A stretch of DNA of 52,657 nucleotides, from NCBI GenBank assembly GCA_005778115.1, contig SXKJ01000364.1:1-52657 (forward strand), in the 5' to 3' direction. The stretch comes from Planctomyces sp. GTDB lineage: Bacteria; Planctomycetota; Planctomycetia; Planctomycetales; Planctomycetaceae. The notes beneath the pieces were generated by a model, which saw only the letters and a program-made list of their open reading frames with translations, had not been told where the DNA came from and made no database searches. Of the stretch, positions 8,330 through 19,400 are shown piece by piece. The position numbers and the translations under genes were made by a program. Positions within the stretch are counted from its first letter, which is position 1. Each line of letters opens with the position of its first letter.

Positions 8330-9703
8330 CTAAACCAGTTCCCGAATTGGCAGCACTCCGTCAATGACGTACTGCGGACGGCCGGCGAGGTCGTTGATCG
8401 TCGCGGTGTTCACGTCGATGCCCAGCGAGTGATACAGAGTCGCGAAGACTTCTTGGAACGAGACGGGGCGATCTTTAGCGTGCTCGGCGTTGCGATTGGT
8501 CGAGCCGATGACTTGGCCGGTACGGAGTCCACCGCCGGCGAGCATGGCGCAAGCGACTTCGGGCCAGTGATCTCGGCCACCATTCGGATTGATTTTCGGA
8601 GTGCGTCCGAATTCGCCCCAGACGAGGACCGTCGTTGTGTCGAGCAAATCGCGGCGTTCGAGGTCTTCGATCAACGCGGAGAGTCCGATGTCGAGCATTG
8701 GGAAGTGCTCGCGTGCGTTTGAGAAGTTTGTGCCGTGAGGCATGCCGTGCCAGTCCCAGCGGCCATAGGCGAGCGTGACGACGCGGGCTCCGGCTTCGAC
8801 CAAGCGGCGAGCCAGCAGGAGATAGTCGTTGTTCAATGGGCCGGCATCGCCGTAGCCGGCAGGCTTGTCGCTGCCTCGGCCATAACGGTCGCGCAGCTTC
8901 GGGTCTTCACGTTCGAGATCAATGGCTTCGGCCAACTTGCTGGAGGTCAGAATGCCAAAGGCTTGCTCGGTGAACTTGTCCATGCCTTTGAGCATTCCAC
9001 TGGCATCGACGTCCCGTCGCAGCGTGTCGAAGTTCTTCAGCAACGACTTGCGAGTCCCGAAGCGATCGGTATCGACGCCGTTGAGGACCATGTCCTTCTT
9101 GCCTTCAGCGTTCGGCAGGAACGGGGCGTGACTGGGGCCGAGGAATCCCGGTTGACCAGGATCGGCCCAAGTCGAGGTAATCATCTTCGGTGCGAGGCCG
9201 ACAAACGGCGGCACAGCGGGATCGACGGCACCTTGCAGCTTCGAGACGAACGATCCCATCGACGGCCAGCCGCCGGCGATTTGATTGGCGAAACGACGGC
9301 CTGTCTGACATTGAAACGCGGCGTGCCGTCCATCTGATCCAACCAGCGAGCGAATGATCGCCAGCTTGTCGGTCATTGCGGCGAGCTTCGGGAGTAACTC
9401 GCAAATCTGGATGCCGGGGACGTTGGTCGCGACTGGCAGGAATTCGCCACGAATCTCGGACGGAGCGTCCGGTTTCAAATCCACCAAGTCCTGGTGCGGA
9501 GGACCGCCGGACAAAAAAATATTGATGACTGCTTTGTGACGAGTCGGCTGTTGGCCAGTCGTGGCGGCGGCTTGTTCGGCTCGTAAGAGTTGTGGCAGCG
9601 AGAGAGTCGCGCCACCCAGGGCGAGGCTGCCGATTTGCAAGAAACTCCTGCGATCAAGCCGGTCGCAAAAGCCATTCTGCCGGTGTCCAACGATCGTCAG
9701 CAT
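8330..9703 (-). CDS. DUF1501 domain protein with twin-arginine signal
   Basis: 457 residues. The N-terminus has the TAT-type motif DRRSFLQIG followed by ALGGATLSL, so export is expected. The body has the sulfatase-like DUF1501 features: [63 protein letters not shown]. Members are abundant in planctomycetes and usually paired with DUF1549/DUF1553 cytochrome-like proteins, but no such partner is next to this copy. GGAGAG precedes the ATG. The substrate is unknown. It is followed with a 2-base gap by the Uma2 gene. Confidence 0.9.
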   Translation of the reverse strand: MLTIVGHRQNGFCDRLDRRSFLQIGSLALGGATLSLPQLLRAEQAAATTGQQPTRHKAVINIFLSGGPPHQDLVDLKPDAPSEIRGEFLPVATNVPGIQICELLPKLAAMTDKLAIIRSLVGSDGRHAAFQCQTGRRFANQIAGGWPSMGSFVSKLQGAVDPAVPPFVGLAPKMITSTWADPGQPGFLGPSHAPFLPNAEGKKDMVLNGVDTDRFGTRKSLLKNFDTLRRDVDASGMLKGMDKFTEQAFGILTSSKLAEAIDLEREDPKLRDRYGRGSDKPAGYGDAGPLNNDYLLLARRLVEAGARVVTLAYGRWDWHGMPHGTNFSNAREHFPMLDIGLSALIEDLERRDLLDTTTVLVWGEFGRTPKINPNGGRDHWPEVACAMLAGGGLRTGQVIGSTNRNAEHAKDRPVSFQEVFATLYHSLGIDVNTATINDLAGRPQYVIDGVLPIRELV

Positions 9704-9883
9704 GATTCTCTCTCCGTCATGTCCAAGAGTTTCACTGGCCTTGGTTTCGGCGGCGGGCAGTCTATCACTTCAACCAACGAATGTAAGATGGCCGATCTGG
9801 GAACAGACAAGGCAGCATTGCAACCGATCGGGCGTGTTCGCCTCCCCGCAATGGGGCACCACGAGTCATGGTGGGCAGTCGAG

Positions 9884-12800
9884 CTAGTTGCCTTCGACGT
9901 TCTCGATCTCAGCCACCTGGGCTCGCGCCTGCCAGATTTGCTCTTCCGCATCGGGCCAGCCGAACTTGATTCCGGCTTCTCCGCGAGCCAATTGTGTCTT
10001 GGCGATATCGTAGAGGGCCTTGTGCTGCTGAGCGACTTGCGGACTCTCTTCAAAGAACTGCTTTGCTTGGATCTCGTTCCCTTCCAGCGTCGCGAGAATG
10101 CCGGCTTCTCGCAGGGCATGTGGACGGCAAGCGCGATAGCTCTTGGTGATACTTAGCGCGCCGCTCAGCGCCCGTTTCGCGTTGCGAAGAGCCCGGTTGC
10201 GATCGGAGCCCTCGGCGGCTCGCTCGGCGACTGTTCGCAGTGCGGTCACTTTCCATGTCTTGGCGGCGAACAGGCAGCAGTCGCGGAACTCGCGGCGATT
10301 GGCCTCGTTCAACATCTTCTGAAGCATCTCCGCGGCTTCTTGCGGCTTGTCTTCGCAGAGCAATAGTTCCAGTCCGCGTGTGAAGAATGTTGAAGTGATC
10401 GCCAAGGGATCGACACGATCTCGTTCCATTTCCGTCTTGATCGCCCCCGGTAGAACCAAGTGCGGAGCGGCGGGCATCCAGAACAGCAACGAGATGCACG
10501 CGGCCGAGTAGTCACCGGTTTCGATTCCAATCTCGTAGGCTTTCTTGGCTTCGCGATACGCGCCCTTGAGATCTCCGGCGTGATACATCGGCACGCTCCG
10601 GATCATGCGGGCCATGTTCGCTTCCCAAACGTCGCCGGCTCCTTCGAGCAAGCGAACCGCTTCCGCTCCGGTTCGGATCCCTTCCTGGAAAGTCCCCAGC
10701 ACGATGCACGAGAACGTGTGGAAGCTGCGTGCCTTTCCCTGGCCCCACAGGTCTCCGTTGTTGAACGCGATCTCGTAGGCACGTTCGGCGTATTTGATGC
10801 CGCGTTTCGCCAGGGGTAGTCCTGTCATGGCGATCGCGTGGAAGGCATAGGTCCGACCCAGTTCCTGAGACGGCGGATACTTCTCAGCCAAGTTCATCTG
10901 GCGCAGGTGAGACCAGAGGACGAACTTCATGCCCCGCGTGAACCAATAGGTGAGCGTCAGGTTGTCATAGATGCGGGCCCGAAACAGATCCATTTGCCCC
11001 TGCGGAGACTTCGGGTCGTTTCGCCCCACGAACCGCGCGGGATACTTCGTGTGCAGGATTTGAGTGACCGCCTCTTTGACGAGCCGGGGAACTACGGTCA
11101 GGACGGAGGGAGGGCGGTTATCAATTTCCGCGATCGCCTTTTCGAGGTAGGTCAGTGAGTCCCCCATGTCTCCTTTTTTGAACGACGCGGTTCCCAATTT
11201 CCAGCTCAGCCGCGCGCTGGCCAACTTGTCTTGGGTCAAGGCTTGAGCGACCGCAAAGTGCTCGCGCGCCTCGACGTACTTGGCTCGCAGAACCAGGACA
11301 TCTCCCAGTCCTTCCAGGATGCGGAACCGGATCGCCGGGGCCACGGCACTCGCTCCACGCAGTGCGATCCGATACTGCTGCTCGGCTACTTCGAGAGCGT
11401 TCTGCTGCCGCGCTTGCTCGGCGGCGATCACGGCCAACGGGAGCGCCCGGGCGTTGTCACCGGCGGCGGCGAGGTAGTGCGTCAGATCAAAGACACGCCG
11501 CCATTGCTGACGTTCCAGACGGAAGAACTCCGTCGGTTCGGCAAAGGGTGTGGCCTTCGTCAGATGTGCGAGCACGCCTACGATGGAGATGCCACTGAGC
11601 TGCAAAATCGTTTCCGCGAGGCTCAGGTTGTAGCCCTGCTTCGTCTCATCTTCCAAATGCTTCACGACCGATTCGCGGATGCGATCGTGATAGCTTTCGA
11701 CGATGGTCGATTCATCCTCGGCTTCGGTGGCGCGAATGAAGTTGCGAGTCCGCAATTGCACGAGCAGGTTCTGCCCTTTGGCTCCGACCGCCAATGCTCG
11801 GTAAGCTTCGGCCGAGACGATCGGGCGACCCGCGACGGCGATGAGTTCCAACAGCCGGCGCGTCTCCGCGGGCAAGCGATTCACGCGAGTCCAAATGACT
11901 TCATCGAGCTCCAAAGCCTGGTCGGCCGCTTCCGGAGCCTCTTGAACGTGCTGCACCAATTCCCACACAAAGAATGGCCAGCCGCCTGATTCCTGCGCGA
12001 TCTTGGCCGCGAATTTGATGGAATCCAGGTCGTCCCGTTTGAGCAGCAACAGCGCCAGGTGAGTCGCGTCGTGTTCCTCCAACGCTTCAACGGCAAGTTC
12101 CTGTCGATGCGGATGCGCCTGGCCGGTGGTGTAGGCCGTATCCAACGCCTTCAGACACAGGCTGGTTCCAACGTACTCGCTGCGGTAGGAGCCCAGCAAC
12201 AAGACTCGCGGGGATTCCGGTGGCCGCATCAGATCGCCCAGCAACTCCGCACTGTCTTCGTCGCCCCACTGCAAGTCGTCGATGTAAAGCACAACTGGCT
12301 GCCGTGCGCCGAGCCACTTCAAGAGATCGCGCAGAGCATTCATGGCTCGCTGGCGGAGTTCCTGCTGATCCACATTGTCGATCGAGGGCTTGCCAGCATC
12401 GGTGGCACCGGGCAGTTGGCCCAGGACGGGAAACAGTCGCACCAGCGGCAGACTATCTTCCGGCACGGCCTCACGGAGAACCTCGACCGGGAGCCTTTCG
12501 AGGTGGCTGGCCAGCGAATCAATCAAGCTGTCGAGTGCTTTGAACGGGACCGATTCTTGTTCGTAGCAGCGGCCCGTCAGAACGACTGCCTGTTTCTGAG
12601 TTTTGATCTCGTCCAGAAACGTATGGATCAAAACGCTCTTGCCCATGCCGGACTTGCCGTGCACAAACATGCTGCGAGTGGAGCCCCCTTTGACTTGGGC
12701 AAATGCGTCGTGCAGCGCCGCGAGATGCCGTCCTCGACCAACCAGTTCGACGACTTGCCCGGTGCGCTTTACGGATGGGCTACGCAACGTCTCAATCGCG

Positions 12801-14359
12801 TCCTCCGCACCGATGAGACGCAGGATGTCGAACACGGTCGGACGCTTTGCGGCGTCTCGTTGCAGTAACGCGACGCACAGGTCGTTGAGTTCTTGAGGGG
12901 CCGTGGGCTCCAGGTCTCGCGGCTCTTTGGGGGTCTCCTTCTGCTTTTTGAAAATGACTTGCAGGGCTTTGCCCTCGATTGGCATTCGTCCGGTGAGCAG
13001 CTCATACAGCATGACTCCGACCGCGTACCAATCGCTGGGGGGCGTCACCGGCCGGCCGGCGGCTTGTTCCGGAGCCATGTAATCGGGAGTCCCTTGAATC
13101 CCCTGCGGACGCCCATCCCCTTCGATCTGCGCTGCCAACCCGAAGTCCACCAGGACGACTCGACCTTCCCTGGTGACCAGGACGTTGGAGGGCTTGATGT
13201 CGCGATGCAACAAGCCCGCTTCGTGCAGCGTGTGCAAACCCAACGCGAGCTGTTTCAAGCCGTCCTTCAAACGCTGCAAGATCGCTGGTGAAAGCCGTGG
13301 CTCGCTATTCGAGGCATCGGCAATCAGCTTCCGTTCCTTGCCCCGATTGAGCTTCTCGAATTCCGACCAGACGTATTCGAGGAAGTCCACCGCATCGAGG
13401 ATCTCCATCGTGAAGCACCACGTCTTGCCATCGGAGAGCAAGTCGTAGGGTCCCGCGAGATTCGGGTGCGAGACATCCGCCAGCGAACGAAACTCCTGCT
13501 TGAATCGCTGCAAGCCGACCGGGCTGATCCGCTGCAATGTCTTGAGTGCGACCTCTCGATCCAACCTCTCGTCGTAAACTCGATAGACAATACCCATGCC
13601 GCCGCGGCCCAGTTCACTGACCACCCGGTATCCGGGCAGGTTCGGCGGTTCGGTGACTTCGACTTCCGTCTGCATCGCGGAAGTCGTTCGAATCCCCGAG
13701 AACGACTTTTGAAGGGTCCCGGTCACGCCTCCCGAACTGATCGTCGGAGCCGAACGCGGAACGACGTCCGTCGGTGGAGACGGCTTGTCCTCTGTGCCGG
13801 AAGTTGGAGGAGATGGCTGCGCGTCGCGAGTTGCTGGCGACGCATCAAGGCTCTGCTCAGCTTCGGCCGCTTCAAGTTCGGCCGCTTCCACGATGAGCGT
13901 TCGATTCCCGACGTTCGCCATGGTCGATAACGGCGACGCTTCCGCAGGAGCCGGCAGGTCCACCGCGGGAGCAAACACCTTCGGCTCCTCGACCGGCGGC
14001 GGTATGTTCATTGTCGGAGCGAACACGCGTGGCTCTTCGACCGGCGGTGGCAGGTCCATTGTCGGAGCGAAAACACGTGGCTCTTCGACCGACGCGGGCA
14101 TCTCCATCGTGGGAGCGAATGGCTTCGGCGTCTCTGTGATGATTGTCTGCCCCGAAAGATGGGCCAGGGCTGAGCTGTGAGGTGCTTCGGCGGGTGCCGG
14201 TTCGCGGGAGGCGAAGGTCCGGTCGAGCGGCCCAGGAGCCGGCGTGTGCAATTCGGCCTTCGGAGTTGTGACTGATCCACACAACGGGCAGACCACCCGT
14301 TGATCGCTCGGAGTCGCAACGTCGAATCGGTGGCCGTGATGGCACAGCAACTGCGGCAT
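9884..14359 (-). CDS. Giant Ser/Thr protein kinase with AAA-type ATPase and TPR domains
   Basis: About 1491 residues from the ATG at 14359, which has GGAG/AAGGA upstream; the longer track ORF lacks support. In order: a zinc-ribbon-like CHHGHRF...CPLCG segment (residues 5-30); a Pro-rich region with four 16-residue repeats of the type PVEEPRVFAPTM; a kinase domain from about 240 (LGRGGMGIVYRV, then HRDIKPSNVL near 385, DFGLA and GTPDYMAPEQ); an AAA/NACHT-like ATPase (Walker A GKSGMGKS near 566, Walker B VVLYIDDLQW near 690); and a long TPR-rich C-terminus. The kinase motifs are complete. It is probably a signal-integrating regulator of the MalT/PknK-like kind. Its ligand and targets are unknown. 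It is intact, unlike the two tandem kinases further right. Confidence 0.88.
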   Translation of the reverse strand: MPQLLCHHGHRFDVATPSDQRVVCPLCGSVTTPKAELHTPAPGPLDRTFASREPAPAEAPHSSALAHLSGQTIITETPKPFAPTMEMPASVEEPRVFAPTMDLPPPVEEPRVFAPTMNIPPPVEEPKVFAPAVDLPAPAEASPLSTMANVGNRTLIVEAAELEAAEAEQSLDASPATRDAQPSPPTSGTEDKPSPPTDVVPRSAPTISSGGVTGTLQKSFSGIRTTSAMQTEVEVTEPPNLPGYRVVSELGRGGMGIVYRVYDERLDREVALKTLQRISPVGLQRFKQEFRSLADVSHPNLAGPYDLLSDGKTWCFTMEILDAVDFLEYVWSEFEKLNRGKERKLIADASNSEPRLSPAILQRLKDGLKQLALGLHTLHEAGLLHRDIKPSNVLVTREGRVVLVDFGLAAQIEGDGRPQGIQGTPDYMAPEQAAGRPVTPPSDWYAVGVMLYELLTGRMPIEGKALQVIFKKQKETPKEPRDLEPTAPQELNDLCVALLQRDAAKRPTVFDILRLIGAEDAIETLRSPSVKRTGQVVELVGRGRHLAALHDAFAQVKGGSTRSMFVHGKSGMGKSVLIHTFLDEIKTQKQAVVLTGRCYEQESVPFKALDSLIDSLASHLERLPVEVLREAVPEDSLPLVRLFPVLGQLPGATDAGKPSIDNVDQQELRQRAMNALRDLLKWLGARQPVVLYIDDLQWGDEDSAELLGDLMRPPESPRVLLLGSYRSEYVGTSLCLKALDTAYTTGQAHPHRQELAVEALEEHDATHLALLLLKRDDLDSIKFAAKIAQESGGWPFFVWELVQHVQEAPEAADQALELDEVIWTRVNRLPAETRRLLELIAVAGRPIVSAEAYRALAVGAKGQNLLVQLRTRNFIRATEAEDESTIVESYHDRIRESVVKHLEDETKQGYNLSLAETILQLSGISIVGVLAHLTKATPFAEPTEFFRLERQQWRRVFDLTHYLAAAGDNARALPLAVIAAEQARQQNALEVAEQQYRIALRGASAVAPAIRFRILEGLGDVLVLRAKYVEAREHFAVAQALTQDKLASARLSWKLGTASFKKGDMGDSLTYLEKAIAEIDNRPPSVLTVVPRLVKEAVTQILHTKYPARFVGRNDPKSPQGQMDLFRARIYDNLTLTYWFTRGMKFVLWSHLRQMNLAEKYPPSQELGRTYAFHAIAMTGLPLAKRGIKYAERAYEIAFNNGDLWGQGKARSFHTFSCIVLGTFQEGIRTGAEAVRLLEGAGDVWEANMARMIRSVPMYHAGDLKGAYREAKKAYEIGIETGDYSAACISLLFWMPAAPHLVLPGAIKTEMERDRVDPLAITSTFFTRGLELLLCEDKPQEAAEMLQKMLNEANRREFRDCCLFAAKTWKVTALRTVAERAAEGSDRNRALRNAKRALSGALSITKSYRACRPHALREAGILATLEGNEIQAKQFFEESPQVAQQHKALYDIAKTQLARGEAGIKFGWPDAEEQIWQARAQVAEIENVEGN
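13960..14150 (-). repeat. 48-bp tandem repeats in the kinase gene
   Basis: About four in-frame units of 48 bases encode VEEPRVFAPTM-type 16-residue repeats. They lie between the zinc-ribbon-like N-terminus and the kinase domain. The linker is probably disordered, and copy number could vary between strains. Confidence 0.75.
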
Positions 14360-14863
14360 CAATCCTTCTCCACGCTGGAGGCGACGTCGCTGAACCCCTC
14401 CTGCACAGGGAATTGCAGGCAGGGCAGGCGACGGTGGAAAACAGAGATCACAAGTCGTTCCACGAAAGGCACTCCAAGACTTAGTGCGTACACTGCGCTC
14501 AAATCTGGCCAAAGAATCAACAAAACACGGAAAGCCGAGTCACCCGCTCGGTAATTCTGCCAATCCCTGAGGTTGTGCGGAGCAGTACGACAATACGCTC
14601 GGTCACGGTTCCATCGGTCAAGTCCGCTGTCCCAAACCATGCTGGATCAATGAGCCAATTGAGCCCGTTCACACGCTGGAATTTTACGTTTGTAGCAATT
14701 CTTCAGGTATTGCATCAAACAACACGATTGTTCTTTGCGCCTGGGGCAAGGCTCATACCGATTATCCCGCCCGACCGGTCGATGAAAAAGCGGCACCATC
14801 GTTGGACCGAGAGTATTCCCATCGACCCTCAGGATCCTTTCCTCTTCTCTAAGAGAAATAACC
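14360..14863. promoter_or_regulatory. 504-bp divergent intergenic region
   Basis: It lies between the starts of the giant kinase (minus) and the FadL-like gene (plus), so promoters for both should be here. I see no convincing -35/-10 pair, no tRNA and no ORF with family character. AT-richer tracts around 14680-14740 are the likeliest promoter area for the plus-strand gene. Confidence 0.4.
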
Positions 14864-16069
14864 ATGCTCGAAAAAGTTTTTACTCGCCTCTTTGTCTGCA
14901 CGGTGCTGATCCTGGCCGCCCTCGCGCCATCGAGTCAGCTCCAAGCGCAGGGCATCGCCCTGACCGGAGTTGGTCCCGTCAATCGGTCCTTTGGTGGTGC
15001 CGGCACGGCCGCTCCCTTGGACGCCATCGGATCGTTGCACTGGAATCCAGGCTCGATCAGTGCGCTGCAATGCAATGAAATTGAATTCGGAACCGAGTTG
15101 TTGTCAGCCAGTATCACGCTGTCATCCAACCTTGGTGGTCTCAACGCAGGTTCAACAAACAGTGATCCGGGCTGGGCCGCGGTTCCCAGCATTGGCTGGG
15201 TGCATCACCTGGATGGCACTCCCATGACCATTGGCCTGGGCATCTACGGTGTCGCCGGATTCAAGAACAACATGCCCTTTGATGCGGCGAATCCCGTGCT
15301 CTCGAATGTCGGTCCGTTTGCTGGCGTCGGTCCCGCTTTTGGATCCGCCGAAATTCTGCAAATTGCTCCAACGCTGTCGTATCAACTGACCGATCGCCTT
15401 TCGATCGGTTTAGCACCGACGATCACCACCGAAACCGTGATTCTGGATCCGCTCGGTCCACCCGTTACTGGTGCTACCACGGCCGCTCAGGGAAACCGCA
15501 TGCACTGGGGCGGAGGTTTCCAAGTGGGGGCCTACTACCAAAGCGAATATGGCATCAACGCCGGGGCGACGTTTAAGAGCAAGCAGTGGATCGAGACGCT
15601 CGACTTCCAGACGGCGGGGGGCCGAGTCACCTTTAATCTCGATTATCCCACGATTGTTTCGCTCGGTCTGTCTTACACCGGGATGCCGAACTGGACCTTC
15701 GCCATCGACGGTCGTTACTTCGACTATGAACACACCGATGGTTACCGGGAACTAGGCTGGCGCAGCGTCTTTGCTGGAGCAGTCGGCGTTCAATATCAGG
15801 TCACCGAAAATCTGGCCGCACGAATGGGCTATAACTTCAACCAAAACCCGATCGAATCCGGAGCGGTCGCAACCAATCTGATTTCCCCGTTGATCCAGGA
15901 CCAAAACTACACGTTCGGTGGCACGTACAAGTTTACGCAACAAGTCAGTCTTCATGCGGCGTATGTGTACCTGGTCAACAACAAGGTCACGGGACCATTG
16001 GGACCGGGTGTCATTTCCAATGAGATTTCCGCGCATTCGCTGATCGCCGGTGTCAGCGTGAAGTACTAA
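14864..16069 (+). CDS. FadL/OmpP1-family outer-membrane transport protein
   Basis: 401 residues with a signal peptide ending in SSQLQAQG. The mature N-terminus GIALTGVGPVNRSFGGAGTA and then GSLHWNPGSIS match the FadL/TodX/OmpP1 hatch segment (asymmetric NPA-like motif). The remainder is alternating beta-barrel strands and ends in the aromatic GVSVKY typical of outer-membrane barrels. The family imports long-chain fatty acids and other hydrophobic molecules. It stands directly before the FAAL-containing PKS, which fits supply of a fatty-acid starter or export of a lipid product, but a strong terminator separates them. The start is the ATG after AAGAGAAATAACC; the SD is weak. Confidence 0.83.
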   Translation: MLEKVFTRLFVCTVLILAALAPSSQLQAQGIALTGVGPVNRSFGGAGTAAPLDAIGSLHWNPGSISALQCNEIEFGTELLSASITLSSNLGGLNAGSTNSDPGWAAVPSIGWVHHLDGTPMTIGLGIYGVAGFKNNMPFDAANPVLSNVGPFAGVGPAFGSAEILQIAPTLSYQLTDRLSIGLAPTITTETVILDPLGPPVTGATTAAQGNRMHWGGGFQVGAYYQSEYGINAGATFKSKQWIETLDFQTAGGRVTFNLDYPTIVSLGLSYTGMPNWTFAIDGRYFDYEHTDGYRELGWRSVFAGAVGVQYQVTENLAARMGYNFNQNPIESGAVATNLISPLIQDQNYTFGGTYKFTQQVSLHAAYVYLVNNKVTGPLGPGVISNEISAHSLIAGVSVKY

Positions 16070-16145
16070 CGCGCAATCAACCGCCCCATCGGAGCTTGTC
16101 TCCGTGGCATGCGGGGATTTGCACGACTCGACACGGCAACAACTT

Positions 16146-16185
16146 AAAACTTCCGAAGTCTTCGAGACTTCGGAAGTTTTTGTTT
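16146..16185 (+). terminator. Strong intrinsic terminator after the FadL-like gene
   Basis: ACTTCCGAAGTCT is followed by a three-base loop TCG and the perfect complement AGACTTCGGAAGT. Then comes a T-rich tail TTTTGTTTT. Upstream As allow bidirectional use. It separates the FadL-like gene from the PKS transcript. Confidence 0.9.
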
Positions 16186-16342
16186 TGGTGCTATGCCGCT
16201 TGGAGGCACGGTGCGGCTGGGACGCTGTGCTGCTGGACAAAATTGTCCACGGCCGCCTGGTCCGCTCCATGATGGGAAGTTTGCGAACTTATGGCTGACT
16301 CTAAGACCTGCCTGGTCCATTGCGATTCATCAGCCGGGCCAA

Positions 16343-16423
16343 CGCGATTTCGCCTTGAAACTCCGCGAAATCGAAATGAAGTATTTTGTTGGCGAACTCC
16401 GGGATAGGGTAGGCGAAATCGCG
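16343..16423. promoter_or_regulatory. Repeated GCGAAATCG motif upstream of the PKS, possible operator
   Basis: CGCGATTTCGCC at 16343-16354 is mirrored by GGCGAAATCGCG at 16412-16423. A third partial copy GCGAAATCG lies at 16365-16373. The set is 40-120 bases before the PKS start, a plausible place for a regulator to bind. The wider 16186-16461 interval shows no ORF with family character. A shared operator is inference. Confidence 0.45.
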
Positions 16424-16461
16424 ATTAGTGCCGGACCTTCGTTTCTTAACAGCGCTCTTCC

Positions 16462-19400
16462 ATGCCCCCAGCGCCTACTGATCCCCACGAGCTTGTTAGC
16501 GATTGCCGATCGCTTGTGGAATTGCTGCGCCGCCGCGCGGAACGTTTGCCGGATCAACTCGCGTATCAATTCCTGATCGACGGGCAGCGCGCAGGACCGA
16601 GTTTGACCTATGGCGAGTTGCATCGCGCAGGGCAAGCCGTCGCGGTGCGTCTGAGCGAATCCGCCGAGCGTGGTTCACGAGCGTTGTTGCTCTATCCTCA
16701 GGGCATCGAGTTTCTGATCGCCTTCTTTGGCTGCCTGCAAGCCGGTGTGATCCCCGTGCCACTGCCGCCGCCGGATGCGGCGCGGATGATGCGAACGTTA
16801 CCCCGTTTGAAGTCGGTCATCGCTGACTCACAGGCCGCACTGGTCCTGACAACCGGCGAGCTGCACGCGACGTTGCATCAGCACTTTGATGCCGAACTGG
16901 CGAGCCTGCTCTGGTTGGCAACCGATCGCCTCGTCGTGGGTCAGGTTTCCAACCTGCCAGTCCCAAACGGGCTGGTTGAAAAACTGCCCCACGTGGAACC
17001 AACACCTGACGACGTCGCCTTCCTGCAATACACGTCCGGATCAACCTCGACCCCCAAAGGAGTCATGGTCAGCCACGGCAACGTGCTTAATCAATGCCGG
17101 TTACTGGCAACGGCCGCGAGCTATTCCGCTAGCAGCGTCGTCGCCGGTTGGATGCCGTATCACCATGACTACGGCTTGATCGAAGGATTGCTTCTGCCGT
17201 TGTTCGTCGGCGTGCCGTGTTATTTCATGTCCCCGTTGTCGTTCATCAAGCGGCCGATTCGCTGGCTGGAAGCGATCTCGCGGTATCGTGTCACGCACAG
17301 TCAGGCTCCGAATTTCGCCTACGACTTGTGCGTGCAGAAGATCACGCCAGTCCAACGGAAGACACTCGATCTTTCCTGCTGGCAAGTCGCTGCCAACGCC
17401 GCCGAGCCAATTCGTTCTGAGACTCAGCAGGCTTTCTACGACGCCTTCAAAGACTGCGGCCTGCGCGAGTCAGCGCTCGCGCCTGCCTACGGTCTGGCGG
17501 AAGCGACGTTGATGGTCTCACACACACGATTGGAAATCGCAAATCTCAACTCGCAAATCTCAAATCCTGTCTCCTGCGGCCGAGTGCTCGACGAGATGCA
17601 GGTAGAGATCGTGAAGGCGGAGACGTTGCAGCGATGCGTCGCAGGCGAAGTCGGAGAAGTTTGGGTCGCCGGTCCCTGCGTGGCCAAGGGGTATTGGAAT
17701 CGACCGGAGGAAACCAAGCAGACCTTTCAGGTACGCCTGGCAGATTCCAACGACGGGCCGTTTTTGCGAACTGGAGACTTGGGTTGCCTGCGAGACGGCG
17801 AGCTATTCATCGCAGGCCGGCTCAAGGATCTGATCATCATTCGCGGAGACAATCACTATCCACAGGACATCGAGCTGACGGTCGAACGCAGCCATCCGGC
17901 ACTGCGATCCGGCCACGGAGCGGCGTTTTCCGTCGACGTGGACGGTGCCGAAGAATTGGTCGTTGTTCAAGAGGTACAAGGTAAGCAGCTGCGCGAAGCG
18001 AATGTTGAGGAAGTGCTCAGCGCGATCCGCGCCGCCGTCTTCAACGAGCATGACCTGCGATTGCATGAAGTGGTGCTGCTCAAGCCGGGAGGTGCGCTCA
18101 AGACAACCAGCGGCAAGATTCAGCGTCGTGCAATGAAGGCAGCCTTCTTGAACGGCGAACTCGATGAGCTTGGCCGCCAGACTCCCGCCCCCATTCCGGT
18201 GAGTCGCTCGCAGTCCACAATCCGGTCCAGGCTTGCGGCCTCGTTCGGCAACGATGAGGTTGATGCGTCACGCTCGTTTGCGGATCTCGGTCTCGACTCG
18301 GTGAAAGCGGTCGAACTGGCGCTCGACTTGGAAACCTGGCTCGGCCGCCCTGTTCCCGCAACGGTGTTTTGGACGTATCCGAACATCAAAGCGTTGACCG
18401 AGCATCTGATCGACGTCCAGGCGAGCGGGGCGGCGTCAGCCCCCCGGTCTTCTTTGACATCGCGAAGTCACCGGGAGGCTGACGCCGCCCTGCTCGCCAA
18501 TGAATCGCGGGATCAGAGCGCCGTGCCACACTCGGACGACATCGCCATCATCGGCATGGGCTGTCGATTCCCCGGTGCCAATTCACCTGAGGCGTTCTGG
18601 CAATTGCTCGAACAAGGCGGCAACGCGATCGGTGAGATTCCCCGTGAGCGTTGGAACGTCGAGGACTACTTCGACCGCAACGCCGACGCGCCCGGCAAGA
18701 TGTATGTGCGGCATGGAGGCTTCATCGAATCGGTCGATGAATTCGACGCCGGTTTCTTTGGGATCACTCCGCGAGAAGCCGAAGAACTCGATCCGCAACA
18801 GCGGCTATTGTTGGAGGTCGTCTGGGAGTCGCTCGAACAGGCCGGAGTCGCGCCGACCAGTTTGCGAGGCAGCGAAGCTGGCGTCTTCATTGGCATGAGT
18901 TCCGACGATCACGCGACTTGGTCACACAACGGCAATGGGTTGGCCGAGCTAAATGCTTACCGAACACTCGGAACCGCGCGGAGCATTGCGGCCGGGCGGA
19001 TCGCCTATGTGCTCGGTCTGCATGGGCCGGTTCTACAGATCGACACGGCTTGCTCGTCGTCGCTGGTGGCGGTCTATCAGGCGTGTCAGTCGCTGCAATC
19101 GGGCGAGTGCCATTTGGCGATGGCGGGTGGCGTGAATTTGATGTTGTCCCCCGCGACAACGATCGCGCTGTGCCGGTTACACGCACTCGCTCCCGACGGC
19201 CGCTGCAAGACGTTCGACGCGGCCGCCGATGGATACGTCCGCGGCGAGGGCTGCGGCATCGTTGTGCTCAAGCGAATGGCCGATGCTCGGCGCGACGGTG
19301 ATCCGATCCTGGCGTGCATTCGCGGGGCGGCGATCAATCATGACGGCGCGAGCAACGGACTGACCGCTCCGAACGGACAAGCTCAGGAGTGGCTGATCCG

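Noticed and set aside
11231-11989. Long plus-strand ORFs opposite the giant kinase (also 12059-12868)
   Set aside because: They are antisense shadows in a high-GC gene; the translations are rich in Arg, Gln and His and lack any motif.
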